Shown here one piece after another: positions 43,427 through 52,126 of a DNA stretch of 64,000 nt (the stretch's first letter is position 1; every line of letters begins with the position of its first letter). The notes below the pieces were generated by a model. It saw nothing but the letters and a program-made list of their open reading frames with translations, did no database searches and was not told where the DNA came from. Source of the DNA: an uncultured Vampirovibrio sp. (GTDB lineage Bacteria > Cyanobacteriota > Vampirovibrionia > Gastranaerophilales > Gastranaerophilaceae); the NCBI GenBank assembly GCA_910577515.1, contig CAJTLW010000004.1, positions 214,905 through 278,904 on the forward strand, given 5' to 3'. Made by a program: the position numbers and the translations under genes.

Positions 43427-44494
43427 ATGTTGTCTAATGAATTAAGTGATGCAGAATATGCTCAACTGTTAAGCGGTTATGAGTATAAATTTCAAAAGGG
43501 TGATTTAGTTAAGGGAACAGTTTGGGGCTACGATTCTGAAGGTGCGATTGTTGATATCGGAGCAAAGACCAATGCAATTTGCCCTGAACGCGAAGCAAAA
43601 CTTAATAAAGAAGACAACATTGAAGATATTCTTAAGAAAAATGAAAGTTATGAGTTTTTAATTGTGAGAGATGAAGACGAGGAAGGGCGCTTTACTGTTT
43701 CTTATAAGAAGGTTGCAGCAGCTTACAGCTGGAAACAGCTTGAAGAAGTAAAAGAAGCTGATAAAGTTATCGAAGGAACGGTTGTTCAAACAGTTAAAGG
43801 CGGTGTGCTTGTTGAAGTAATGGGCGTTAGGGGTTTTGTGCCGTCTTCTCATCTTCGTGCTAAAGAAATTGAAAATATTATTGGCCAAAAGCTTGAATTA
43901 AAGATTTTGAGCATTGATGTTTCACAAAATAATTTCATTTTATCAAACAGAAAAGTTTACGCTGATTCCATTGAAGATATCAAAAAAGATGTATTTGGTC
44001 AGCTTGAAGTAGGTGCTGTTGTAAAAGGTGAAGTTGTAAGAATTGCAGATTTCGGTGCATTTATTGATATAGGCGGGGTAGATGGTTTGCTGCCCTTATC
44101 TCAAATCAGCTGGAAATGGGTGGATCATCCGAATGATATTTTAAAAGTTGGTGAAAAGATAAATGTTGAAATTATCGGAATAGATTTTGACAAACAAAGA
44201 GTATCGCTAAGTTTGAAAAACTTAGAACCAGACCCCTGGATTGAAGCTAAGGGCAAAATTCAGGAAGGTGCTATTGTAAAGGGTAAAATTACAAGAATCA
44301 AGCACTTTGGCGCATTTGTTGAAGTTTATCCTTGTGTGGAAGCACTTTTGCCGCAAAATGAACTTTTGCAGTATCAAAACGAACACGGGGTTATCTTAGA
44401 TGTTAACGATGTGATTGATACTGTTATATTAAAATTTAACCCTGATGATAAGAGAATTTCACTCAGCACAAACCTTGAAGATGCAGATAAATAA
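43427..44494 (+). CDS. rpsA: Ribosomal protein S1, three-domain cyanobacterial type
   Basis: Binds mRNA at the 30S subunit and promotes translation start. The 355-residue protein has three S1 OB-fold repeats: about 22-95 (KGDLVKGTVWGYDSEGAIVDIG), 110-180 (VIEGTVVQTVKGGVLVEVMG) and 200-270 (VVKGEVVRIADFGAFIDIGG). A fourth, weaker copy lies near 290-350 (IVKGKITRIKHFGAFVEV). Enterobacterial S1 has six; cyanobacteria and plastids have about three. ATG 43427 is chosen over TTG 43403 because AAGGAG lies ten bases before it. Confidence 0.9.
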   Translation: MLSNELSDAEYAQLLSGYEYKFQKGDLVKGTVWGYDSEGAIVDIGAKTNAICPEREAKLNKEDNIEDILKKNESYEFLIVRDEDEEGRFTVSYKKVAAAYSWKQLEEVKEADKVIEGTVVQTVKGGVLVEVMGVRGFVPSSHLRAKEIENIIGQKLELKILSIDVSQNNFILSNRKVYADSIEDIKKDVFGQLEVGAVVKGEVVRIADFGAFIDIGGVDGLLPLSQISWKWVDHPNDILKVGEKINVEIIGIDFDKQRVSLSLKNLEPDPWIEAKGKIQEGAIVKGKITRIKHFGAFVEVYPCVEALLPQNELLQYQNEHGVILDVNDVIDTVILKFNPDDKRISLSTNLEDADK

Positions 44495-44523
44495 CATATC
44501 TTGAAAAATGTGCAAAATGGGTT

Positions 44524-44570
44524 AAAATAAATATAGATACAGGCACGGGTGGCGAAATCACCCATACCTG
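44524..44570 (-). terminator. Terminator of the small peptide gene
   Basis: On the minus strand CAGG...GGGTG (44570-44559) pairs with CACCC...CCTG (44551-44540), followed by the T-rich run TATCTATATTTATTTT. It ends the transcript of the 25-codon ORF six bases after its stop. Confidence 0.7.
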
Positions 44571-44575
44571 CAGCC

Positions 44576-44653
44576 CTAATCAAATAGAGCTTTTAGTGTG
44601 AGAGCTAGTACAATTATAAGTATTAGCTCTCGTTCGCTGATTTCAACTAACAT
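44576..44653 (-). CDS. 25-residue hydrophobic small protein (possible type I toxin or membrane peptide)
   Basis: An ORF too short for routine gene calling. The minus-strand ATG at 44653 is preceded, five bases away, by a perfect ribosome site (AAAGGAGG). The product starts MLVEISERELILIIVLALTL and ends KALFD: a charged N terminus followed by a hydrophobic helix long enough to span a membrane. A terminator follows its stop. The start lies at the edge of a 12-bp perfect hairpin (44640-44651 / 44668-44679) whose loop carries the ribosome site, and a second hairpin lies inside the ORF. It is 100 bases downstream of the histidine kinase gene. The tight signals make it likely real; function is inferred. 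Confidence 0.7.
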   Translation of the reverse strand: MLVEISERELILIIVLALTLKALFD

Positions 44654-44679
44654 TTTAACCTCCTTTCGTTAGTTGAAAT
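44640..44679 (-). promoter_or_regulatory. Translation-control hairpin over the small peptide start
   Basis: A 12-base perfect inverted repeat, ATTTCAACTAAC and GTTAGTTGAAAT, with a 16-base loop. In the minus-strand RNA the loop holds the GGAGG and the first bases of the ATG, and the 3' arm is the first codons of the ORF. Pairing could limit access to the start codon. Confidence 0.65.
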
Positions 44680-44755
44680 GTTTGGTTTGAAATCTTTAGC
44701 CTGTACCCTTATTCAATTTTCAACGTTCTAAATATAATTCAAAAAACAAACTAAA

Positions 44756-45988
44756 CTAAACAATATCAATCAAAGGGATTGTGATTAAAAATTCTGTTTT
44801 TTCAACATCTGAAGAAACAAGCTCAATAGAGCCTAATTGTTCTGCCAGATATTTTTTGGAAACATTTAAACCTATGCCAAACCCTTCTTTTCTTGTTGTA
44901 AAACCGTCTTTAAAGATTTTGTTTTTAATATCATCTTCAATGGGTTCACCGTGGTTTTGAACAGAGATTTTGGCGTAGTTTTTATCTTTTGATAATTCAA
45001 TTATTATTTCATCATTTTGGGTAAATTGATTAGCGTTTTTAATTACATTATTTAAAACTGCCAGAAATTTTCCTTCATCAAGCAGCACTTTTCTTCTGTC
45101 GTTATCTAAAGTTGAATTAATAAAAATAATTTTATTATTATTCTGTTTTACAATTTCTTCAAACATTTCAACAGATAGTGGAATAACATCTTCAATAAAC
45201 ATTTCTTTTAATTGCAGGTTTTCAAACTGTTTTAATTCATTTAATTCCATATTTATTAAAGAAATGGATTTTCTTATTAAAGATGATGTTTTATCATCAT
45301 TAAATTTCTTCTCTAAAATTTTTGAATAAATATCAAGCACGCTCAGCTGATTTTTTATTTCATGGCTTGTGTGGCGGATTTTATTTTTTAATTCCTTTGT
45401 TTCATCTTTTGGTTCAAAATCAAATGCTTTATCTTTATAATCATTTTCGCTTATGCTGTCGTTTAAATCTTTTACAATGTTTGAAATACAAAAGTTTAAA
45501 AGTTCATTTTCACGTCTTTCCGGTTTATGTGAATAAAATTTTTCTTTAAGATTTTCTTTTATATCTGTTTTAACGTTTTCAAGCAATATATCAAAAGCCT
45601 GGTTTGCATTTTTAGAGTTTAATTTTAAATAAACGTTTGAAAATTCTTTGTTTTCATCATCAGAATAGTCCCAAATAAAAACAGCGTTGTATCTTGAAGA
45701 TGTTAAAAGAATAAATTCTAATTCAACAAGGTCATCTTTTGAAACAATATCGGGGTCTAAAAAATTATACATTTCAATATTTCTTGAATATTCAAGTCTT
45801 TTTATTATGCTATCAAGGTTTTCTGTGTTTTTTAGCCTGTGAAGAATAACAGAAGGCACATTTTCACTTGCAAGTGGTTCTAAAATGCTTCTTATTATCG
45901 AAATTATGCTTTTTTTTGAAAACAGGCTGGTATTCAGCCTGTCTTCTTTTATTATTAAATTTTTTAAATTTTGATAAAATGATGACAT
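44756..45988 (-). CDS. Cytoplasmic sensor histidine kinase
   Basis: A 410-residue kinase without transmembrane segments. The first ~200 residues are an unidentified sensory region. The phospho-acceptor helix has the H box RHTSHEIKNQLSVLDIY at about 210-225. The ATPase has the N box NNVIKNANQF, a G1-like NHGEPIEDD, an F box FKDGFTTRKEG and the G2 box GFGIGLNVSKKYL. The HEIKN form resembles the HPK4/NtrB-type group. It is the partner of the response regulator 11 bases upstream, in the same operon. Confidence 0.9.
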   Translation of the reverse strand: MSSFYQNLKNLIIKEDRLNTSLFSKKSIISIIRSILEPLASENVPSVILHRLKNTENLDSIIKRLEYSRNIEMYNFLDPDIVSKDDLVELEFILLTSSRYNAVFIWDYSDDENKEFSNVYLKLNSKNANQAFDILLENVKTDIKENLKEKFYSHKPERRENELLNFCISNIVKDLNDSISENDYKDKAFDFEPKDETKELKNKIRHTSHEIKNQLSVLDIYSKILEKKFNDDKTSSLIRKSISLINMELNELKQFENLQLKEMFIEDVIPLSVEMFEEIVKQNNNKIIFINSTLDNDRRKVLLDEGKFLAVLNNVIKNANQFTQNDEIIIELSKDKNYAKISVQNHGEPIEDDIKNKIFKDGFTTRKEGFGIGLNVSKKYLAEQLGSIELVSSDVEKTEFLITIPLIDIV

Positions 45989-45999
45989 CTTTTATCTTT

Positions 46000-46710
46000 C
46001 TATACTGCAATTTTTATGTTGTTTCTTGTCATAAAGCCGTTTTTAATTGCATATAAAACAGCTTGTGTTCTATCATTTACCTGTAATTTTTGGAAGATAT
46101 TATTCACATGGGTTTTAACAGTAGTTTCAGAGATAAATAATTTCTTTGCAACCCCTTTATATGTAACCCCTTGGGTAAGTAATCCCAATACTTCTTCTTC
46201 TCTGTTTGTTAAATAGTTTAAAAGATTTTCTTCATCTTCTTTTGCATTTAGTTTTTCATTCTTTTCAAAGTTTTGGAAATATTCAAAGAATTTAGAGCAT
46301 AAAACGTTTGGAAGGTAAATTTTTCCTTGGCGTACTTCATCAAGCGCGTGAATCAGCTGAGCTGATGCCATAGTTTTTAAGATATATCCCCTTGCACCTA
46401 TTTTCATTGCTCTAAAGATTAAATCCGCATCGTCATAACCTGTAAGGGCTATTACTTTTGTTTTAAGGTTTAATTTTTCAATTTCTGAAATTGCTGTGAT
46501 ACCGTCAATATCAGGCATGTTCATATCCATTAAAACAATATCCGGCTGATATTTTTTAATTAAAGAAAGTGCAACATTTACGTTTCCTGCATTTGCAATT
46601 ACTTCATAATCGTTTTCAAGGTTGATTAATTCTCTTATTCCAGAAGCATGGTCATAATTATCATCTACCACAAGTACTTTTGTCTTTCTTAAAAACTCAG
46701 CTCTTCTCAT
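46000..46710 (-). CDS. NarL/FixJ-type response regulator
   Basis: A 236-residue transcription regulator. The receiver domain has the acidic pair VVDDN and phospho-acceptor Asp62 (VLMDMNMPD), and a Thr/Lys pair follows (ALTGYDD; YILKT). A linker of about 30 residues precedes the LuxR-type HTH at about 168-228 (LTNREEEVLGLLTQG ... ISETTVKTHVNNIFQKL). The ATG is preceded by the strong site GGAGGA. It is transcribed ahead of the kinase gene. A CTACAC...GTGTAG inverted repeat in the upstream 220 bases may be its own binding site. Confidence 0.93.
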   Translation of the reverse strand: MRRAEFLRKTKVLVVDDNYDHASGIRELINLENDYEVIANAGNVNVALSLIKKYQPDIVLMDMNMPDIDGITAISEIEKLNLKTKVIALTGYDDADLIFRAMKIGARGYILKTMASAQLIHALDEVRQGKIYLPNVLCSKFFEYFQNFEKNEKLNAKEDEENLLNYLTNREEEVLGLLTQGVTYKGVAKKLFISETTVKTHVNNIFQKLQVNDRTQAVLYAIKNGFMTRNNIKIAV

Positions 46711-46933
46711 TTTATCCTCCGTTTATAGTTTTTTAATCTGCTTTTTAATTCGAATAATGTAATCTATTTGATTGACTACACTTGAATAATACCCCATAAG
46801 GTGTAGCCTAACATCAATACTGGGATTGAATTTTAGGGTATTTAGGGTGGATAAAATTATCTAGATCTTAAGATTGAGTTTTGGTTTAAAACAGCGAAAA
46901 ATCGCCCCTTTAAACTCTGTCAATACAACTTTT

Positions 46934-47708
46934 TCAGGCGGGTGAAATATTGACAAGTTTAAAATTTGCCTTTAGGTCATCTAAACCAAATCCGGAATAA
47001 TTATCGAGGACGATGCCTTTATCTACATTATAATAAATGTTGTGGGGAGCGCCGCCAAATTTATCAAACAATACTTCATCAGGTTTTATGCCTTTTGATT
47101 TTAGGGCTTCAAGGATATCTGCGTGCAGTTTTTCGCTTACCCCTTCCTGTCCGCCATAGAGTAATGCGGAGCATCTTTGGTTATCTTTGCTCAGTGCATC
47201 AATAAACGATGAAATTCTATCTTTCATACGTTCAATATCTGCCTGCTTTTTGTGCTTTCCGGGGGAAAGATGGAGCATATAGGCATCTTTTTTATTATTT
47301 AAAATTATACTTATGCAATCATGGATGGCGTCCGTGTATCCTTCAGGTGAGTGTACCGTTTCATCCGCTGTATATAATTTTCCAAGTAAATCTGCCACAG
47401 AATATGAATCTTTAATAATTTTTTGTTCGGGCTTTAAATCCCTTTTTATAAAGCTTTGAAACCCCCATATCTTTTGATGGGCTTCTTTTGTAGAAAGGGT
47501 TTCAGGCAGAAATAATAAAGGCAGGCGATGCGGCTGCGTTCTGTTTTGTATTAATAGCTGCGCCTTTCCCGATACACCTTGCGCCTGCAGCAATTTTTCA
47601 CAAGCATCATTTAATTGTGCTGCAGGTTTTGAGACTGGTATTTGCGGAACATTTTTTTTGGACTGCTGTTCGCAAATTTGAAATAATTTTTACAGGTTCT
47701 ATCTTCAT
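46934..47708 (-). pseudogene. CheD-like deamidase-fold protein with a frameshifted 5' end
   Basis: A 219-codon open frame (47593-46934) has no good start of its own; its first codon is a non-ATG inside a longer coding pattern. A likely true start, ATG 47708 (MKIEPVKIISNLRTAVQK), reads in another frame into a run of eight A (plus T 47652-47659). Removing one A joins it to NVPQIPVSKPAAQLNDACEK and the rest. The body contains DCISIILNN (Cys) and, 15 residues on, MLHLSPGK (His), like the Cys-His active site of CheD (GSC...AHxMLP), followed by LLYGG and FGGAPHNIYYN. CheD deamidates chemoreceptor glutamines; CNF toxins share the fold. It could be a phase-variable gene rather than a dead one. Confidence 0.55.
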
Positions 47709-47894
47709 AATAATTCTGTTCTCATAATTAAATTAAAACCTTTCTCGCCCAAAAATTGACTTTTATTTATTTCATCTAGTCAAGCAGGGCTATTTTTATT
47801 TAAAAGTACTTCTTTTATATTGTTTGTTATATAATTGAACATAATGGCAAATATAATGCCAAAAATAATAATATATCTAACATAAAAGGATATT

Positions 47895-48680
47895 ATGGAA
47901 TTTCATATAGGAGAACATTGGGTAGTTAATATATTGGGGCTGAATGTTCACATGGATACACTCATTACCATGTGGCTTGTTATGGGCTTCATTTTATTAT
48001 TGTCTCTTATAGCCGTCTTAAATTTGAAATTAATTCCGAATAAATTTCAGGCTGCTTTTGAAAATATTGTAAGCATCTTTATGGGGCTTACAAAAAACCT
48101 CGGCGGGGTAAAAAGCGCCAATACTACGCTTTTAATGAGTATATTTTTATTTATTATTCTTGGAAATATGGCAGGGCAACTGCCTTGGAAATTAATACAT
48201 TTGCCTGAAGGTGAATTTGCATCTCCTACAAACGATATCAACGTAACGGCAGCGCTGGCGGTTACGGTGTTAATTTATTACATAGTTCAGGGTATTATTG
48301 AAAAAGGCCCTTCCTATTTTAAACATTATTTTAAACCCATGCTTTTTATGACACCATTTAATATTTTAGAAGATTTTACAAGGCCTTTAACCCTTGCAGT
48401 CCGGCTTTTTGCGAATATTTTGGCTGGTGAAATTTTAATTATGGTACTTGGCGGATTAGTGTTTATGCTTCTTACGCCTGAAACTATTTTGCATATCACA
48501 CAAAGAATATTCTTAGGGCTTTTGCCCGAGTCTTGGGTTTATAATATAAGCTTATTTATAGGGTCGCTTTTGCCTTTACCTATAATGTTTTTTGAATTAT
48601 TTGTAGCGTTTATCCAAGCGCTTGTATTTACATTGCTCACGGCAGCATATATTGAAACGGCAACGGCTAAAAATCATTAA
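47895..48680 (+). CDS. atpB: ATP synthase subunit a
   Basis: The membrane stator subunit forming the proton half-channels. The 261-residue protein has five or six hydrophobic helices. The essential arginine is in the helix FTRPLTLAVRLFANILAGE, and the last helix ends the pattern with LFVAFIQALVFTLLTAAYI. The length and the N-terminal GEHWVVNILGLNVHMDTLI are close to cyanobacterial AtpI (subunit a). It begins the operon of seven ATP synthase genes; a -10-like TATAAT lies at 47830-47835. Confidence 0.95.
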   Translation: MEFHIGEHWVVNILGLNVHMDTLITMWLVMGFILLLSLIAVLNLKLIPNKFQAAFENIVSIFMGLTKNLGGVKSANTTLLMSIFLFIILGNMAGQLPWKLIHLPEGEFASPTNDINVTAALAVTVLIYYIVQGIIEKGPSYFKHYFKPMLFMTPFNILEDFTRPLTLAVRLFANILAGEILIMVLGGLVFMLLTPETILHITQRIFLGLLPESWVYNISLFIGSLLPLPIMFFELFVAFIQALVFTLLTAAYIETATAKNH

Positions 48681-48706
48681 AATTAATAAAATAAGGAGAA
48701 AATAAA

Positions 48707-48940
48707 ATGGAAACAGCAGCAGTAAAATTATTATCAATGGGTATTGCAATCGGGCTTGGGGTATTAGGCCCTGGTATTGGCCTTGCACTTGCAACAAAAG
48801 CTATTATTGAAAGCATCGCAAGACAACCTGAAGCTGAAGGGCAAATTTCAAAATATTTCTATATCGGCGCAGGTTTAATTGAAGCATGTGCTATCTATGC
48901 TCTTTTGGTTGTAATTTTAATTGCATTTGTTATTAAATAA
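48707..48940 (+). CDS. atpE: ATP synthase subunit c
   Basis: The ring-forming proteolipid: 77 residues, two helices joined by the polar loop ARQPEAEG. The ion-binding carboxylate is Glu59 in the second helix (GLIEACAIYALL). The first helix reads GPGIGLALAT, without the Gln used by Na+-binding rings, and Ala follows the Glu where Na+ rings have Ser, so the ring probably carries protons. The ribosome site AAGGAG precedes it. Confidence 0.95.
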   Translation: METAAVKLLSMGIAIGLGVLGPGIGLALATKAIIESIARQPEAEGQISKYFYIGAGLIEACAIYALLVVILIAFVIK

Positions 48941-48960
48941 TGGTTTTTGAAGGGTTTTAA

Positions 48961-49449
48961 ATGCTTTTAGAATTTGACGGTACATTTATTTTTGCACTTG
49001 TAAGCTTTATCATCTTTGTTATTTTGATGAACCTTATCCTTTATCGTCCTATTTTAAAAATTATGGATGAAAGGCAGAAGTTTTTCGATAAAAATGACGA
49101 TACGGTTTTAAAATCAAAGCAAAAAGCTGCGGATATTTTAAAACAAAAGGATGAAGAAATTTTGGGTGCAAAATTGGAGGCGTCAGATATTTTATCAAAA
49201 AATAAGGAAGAATTGAAAAACAGAAAAGAAAGCATTCTTTTAGATAAAAAAGATGAAATAAAAGAAAAAACCGCCAAATTTACAGAAAATCTACATAACG
49301 GGAAAAATCATGCAAAAGTGCAATTGAAGCAGGAAGTCAGCGAATTTGTAAAATTGAGCGTGTCTAAAATTTTAAACTCTGAAATTAACGATATTAATGT
49401 ATCTGAAGAAGATGTAAATAGAGTAATGGAGGGGCAAAAAAATGCATGA
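48961..49449 (+). CDS. atpG: ATP synthase subunit b' (second b-type stalk subunit)
   Basis: A peripheral-stalk subunit of 162 residues: one N-terminal membrane helix (FALVSFIIFVILMNLILYRPI), then a long charged coiled coil. Having two different b-type genes in a row is typical of photosynthetic bacteria and cyanobacteria, where the stalk is a b-b' heterodimer; in cyanobacterial naming it is atpG. It overlaps the next gene by eight bases. Confidence 0.88.
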   Translation: MLLEFDGTFIFALVSFIIFVILMNLILYRPILKIMDERQKFFDKNDDTVLKSKQKAADILKQKDEEILGAKLEASDILSKNKEELKNRKESILLDKKDEIKEKTAKFTENLHNGKNHAKVQLKQEVSEFVKLSVSKILNSEINDINVSEEDVNRVMEGQKNA

Positions 49450-49969
49450 AGCCACCCTTTATACTAAAATTTTAGAATCAAACCTTATTAATTTTATCAT
49501 TATGATAAGCATTTTAACTTTCATTTTTAAAAAATTTAAATTAGGAGCCATTTTTGATAAGATGGCGTTTGATATAAAAACATCAGTTATGACAAGTGCT
49601 GAAGCTGCTGAAGCTGCTCTAAAAGAATATAAAGAAGCCAAAAGAAGCACAAAAAACCTCGACAGCGTTAAAGATGAAATTAAAAATAAGGCTGAAGCTG
49701 AAGCAAAGCGCACAAAAGAAATTTATGATGATTTAATTTCAAAAGAAAAAGATGCACTCGATGTGCAATTTGAAACAAAGGCAAAAGCTGATACATTAAA
49801 GGCAAAAGAGGAAACAACGAAAGAATTTATGGACGCCGTTATTTTGCTAACCAAAGATGAAATTCAAAAACGTATTGAAGGCGAAAATGGCGGAGAAATC
49901 CAATCAAAAATTATAGATAAATGTATTGCAGATATTGATATGGTTGATTTTTCGGGGGTGAAAATATAA
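49442..49969 (+). CDS. atpF: ATP synthase subunit b
   Basis: A 175-residue peripheral-stalk protein. It has an N-terminal membrane helix (NFIIMISILTFIFKKF), then a Lys/Glu-rich coiled coil that runs to a C-terminal part binding delta. It starts inside the end of the b' gene, indicating coupled translation and a one-to-one heterodimer. Length is a little shorter than cyanobacterial b. Confidence 0.88.
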   Translation: MHEATLYTKILESNLINFIIMISILTFIFKKFKLGAIFDKMAFDIKTSVMTSAEAAEAALKEYKEAKRSTKNLDSVKDEIKNKAEAEAKRTKEIYDDLISKEKDALDVQFETKAKADTLKAKEETTKEFMDAVILLTKDEIQKRIEGENGGEIQSKIIDKCIADIDMVDFSGVKI

Positions 49970-49972
49970 ATT

Positions 49973-50533
49973 ATGGCAGTACTTACACCTTCTAAAAATT
50001 TAAAACCCGCAAAAAGATACGCTAAAGCCCTAATTGAGCTTGCTTTGGATACTTCAAATGCTAAGGATTGCATATCTGTTGATAAAATATATGATGATTT
50101 TTCTTTCTGCCTTCAGGCTATTAATGAAAACAAGGAATTAAAAGATTTTCTTTTTGCTCCTCCTGTTTCAAAAGAGGATAAAAAGGATGTTTTAGAAAAA
50201 GTTTTTGAAGGGAAAATTGACAACCGTATTTTAAATTTCCTGTTTTTATTAAATGAAAATTCAAGGCTTGAAATTTCAGATGAGATTTTAGGGGCTTTAA
50301 AAAAATATATTGATGAAGAAAAAAATATTTTAAATGTTGATATTATAAGCGCCGTTGAGATGAACGATGTGCAGAAAGAGGCGCTTAAATCAAAGCTTCA
50401 AAATAAAACTGGCAAAATAATAAACCCAAAATATTCAATTGATAAAGGAATTTTGGGGGGTTTAATCATAAAAATTGATGATACTGTTATCGATTTGAGT
50501 TTAATTAAAAGAATTGAAAATTTAAGAAAATAA
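49973..50533 (+). CDS. atpH: ATP synthase subunit delta
   Basis: The OSCP-like subunit that joins the stalk to the alpha3-beta3 head. The 186-residue protein has the N-terminal helical bundle (KRYAKALIELALD ... ELKDFLFAPPVSKEDKKDVL) and the C-terminal conserved end KYSIDKGILGGLIIKIDDTVID. It is three bases after subunit b and 13 bases before alpha. Confidence 0.93.
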   Translation: MAVLTPSKNLKPAKRYAKALIELALDTSNAKDCISVDKIYDDFSFCLQAINENKELKDFLFAPPVSKEDKKDVLEKVFEGKIDNRILNFLFLLNENSRLEISDEILGALKKYIDEEKNILNVDIISAVEMNDVQKEALKSKLQNKTGKIINPKYSIDKGILGGLIIKIDDTVIDLSLIKRIENLRK

Positions 50534-50546
50534 TGAGGTTAATAAA

Positions 50547-52076
50547 ATGACACACGGGCAAACAATTTCAGCGAGCGAGATTTCAAACATTATAAAAGAA
50601 AAAATTGCAAATTATAAAACAGACCTTGATGTTACAAATACAGGGGTTGTAATTGAAGTAGGCGACGGGATTTGCAGAATTTTCGGCCTAAAAAATGTAA
50701 TGGCATCCGAGCTTGTTGAATTTGATGATGGTAAAGGAACACTCGGGATTGCCCTTAACCTTGAAGAAGATAATGTAGGGGTTGTAATTTTAGGAGATTA
50801 TACCCAAATTAAAGAAGGAATGAACGTTAAAGCGACAGGGAAAATTGCTTCTACTCCTGTTGGGGACGGGCTTATCGGAAGAATAGTTGACCCTACAGGT
50901 ATACCGTTGGATGGCAAAGGAGATATCCGATACGACAAAACCCGCCCGATTGAGCGCATTGCACCGGGGATTATTTCAAGAAAATCAGTGCATCAGCCTC
51001 TTCAAACAGGTTTGACCGCAATTGACGCCCTGACACCTATCGGCCGCGGCCAGAGGGAATTAATAATAGGCGACAGACAAACAGGCAAAACTGCAATTGC
51101 TCTTGATACTATAATCAATCAAAAAGGGCAGGATGTTATCTGTATTTATGTTGCAATAGGGCAGAAAAAATCAACAATTGCCCAGCTTGCTAAAACCCTT
51201 GAAGAACACGGGGCGATGGATTATACAATTATTGTTTCAGCTTCTGCTGATGAATCTGCTCCGCTTCAATATATAGCGCCTTATGCAGGGTGTGCTATGG
51301 CGGAAGAATTTTTGGAACAAGGACGCCACAGCCTAATTATTTATGATGATTTAACAAAGCATGCGCAGGCATATCGCTCTATGAGTTTGCTTCTTAAAAG
51401 ACCTTCGGGGCGTGAAGCGTATCCCGGGGATGTTTTCTATCTTCATTCAAGACTTTTGGAGAGGGCTTGCAAATTATCGGATGAACTTGGCGGAGGCTCA
51501 ATTACAGCACTTCCTATCATTGAAACACAAGCAGGGGACGTTTCTGCGTATATTCCGACAAACGTTATTTCAATCACAGACGGCCAGATATTTTTAGAAA
51601 CAAACCTTTTTAACGCAGGGCAAAGGCCTGCAATAAACGCCGGTATTTCGGTTTCACGTGTAGGTGGGGCTGCTCAAACAAAAGGTGTAAAACAGGTTGC
51701 AGGGCAATTGAGGCTTGATTTAGCGCAATACCGTGAATTGGAAGCTTTTGCACAGTTTGCATCAGACCTTGATGCGGCTACAAAAGCACAGCTTTTAAAA
51801 GGTGAAAAATTAACGCAAATCCTTATACAGCCCCAGTATAAGCCTTTAAGTGCTGCAAAACAGGTTTCAATTTTATACGCAGGAAACGAAGGATTTTTGG
51901 ATAATATTGAAAATTCTAAAATTCAAGAGTATAAAAACCAGTGGTTTGAATATTTTTCAACCAACCTTTCAGATTTAGAAAAAAGGCTGAATGAAGGTGC
52001 AAAATTAGAGGAAGCTGATAAAAAACTTCTTTGCGACCATCTTAAAACATTTACAGAAAGCGTATTTAAAGCATAA
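50547..52076 (+). CDS. atpA: ATP synthase subunit alpha
   Basis: The regulatory nucleotide-binding subunit of F1, with 509 residues. The P-loop GDRQTGKTAI is at about 172-181. The beta-barrel domain near the N terminus (NTGVVIEVGDGICRIFGL), the PAINAGISVSRVGG signature near 365 and the C-terminal helical domain are complete. It is normal in length for bacteria. The partner beta subunit is not in this operon. Confidence 0.96.
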   Translation: MTHGQTISASEISNIIKEKIANYKTDLDVTNTGVVIEVGDGICRIFGLKNVMASELVEFDDGKGTLGIALNLEEDNVGVVILGDYTQIKEGMNVKATGKIASTPVGDGLIGRIVDPTGIPLDGKGDIRYDKTRPIERIAPGIISRKSVHQPLQTGLTAIDALTPIGRGQRELIIGDRQTGKTAIALDTIINQKGQDVICIYVAIGQKKSTIAQLAKTLEEHGAMDYTIIVSASADESAPLQYIAPYAGCAMAEEFLEQGRHSLIIYDDLTKHAQAYRSMSLLLKRPSGREAYPGDVFYLHSRLLERACKLSDELGGGSITALPIIETQAGDVSAYIPTNVISITDGQIFLETNLFNAGQRPAINAGISVSRVGGAAQTKGVKQVAGQLRLDLAQYRELEAFAQFASDLDAATKAQLLKGEKLTQILIQPQYKPLSAAKQVSILYAGNEGFLDNIENSKIQEYKNQWFEYFSTNLSDLEKRLNEGAKLEEADKKLLCDHLKTFTESVFKA

Positions 52077-52126
52077 CTTTTCGCTTTTTGCAAAGCTTTG
52101 TTAAACCCTTTAAAACAGGTAAAAAT

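Noticed and set aside
44495..44755. tRNA, riboswitch or 4.5S RNA in the hairpin-rich gap after rpsA
   Set aside because: No tRNA fold or conserved riboswitch or SRP sequence; the hairpins surround a 25-codon ORF with a strong ribosome site.
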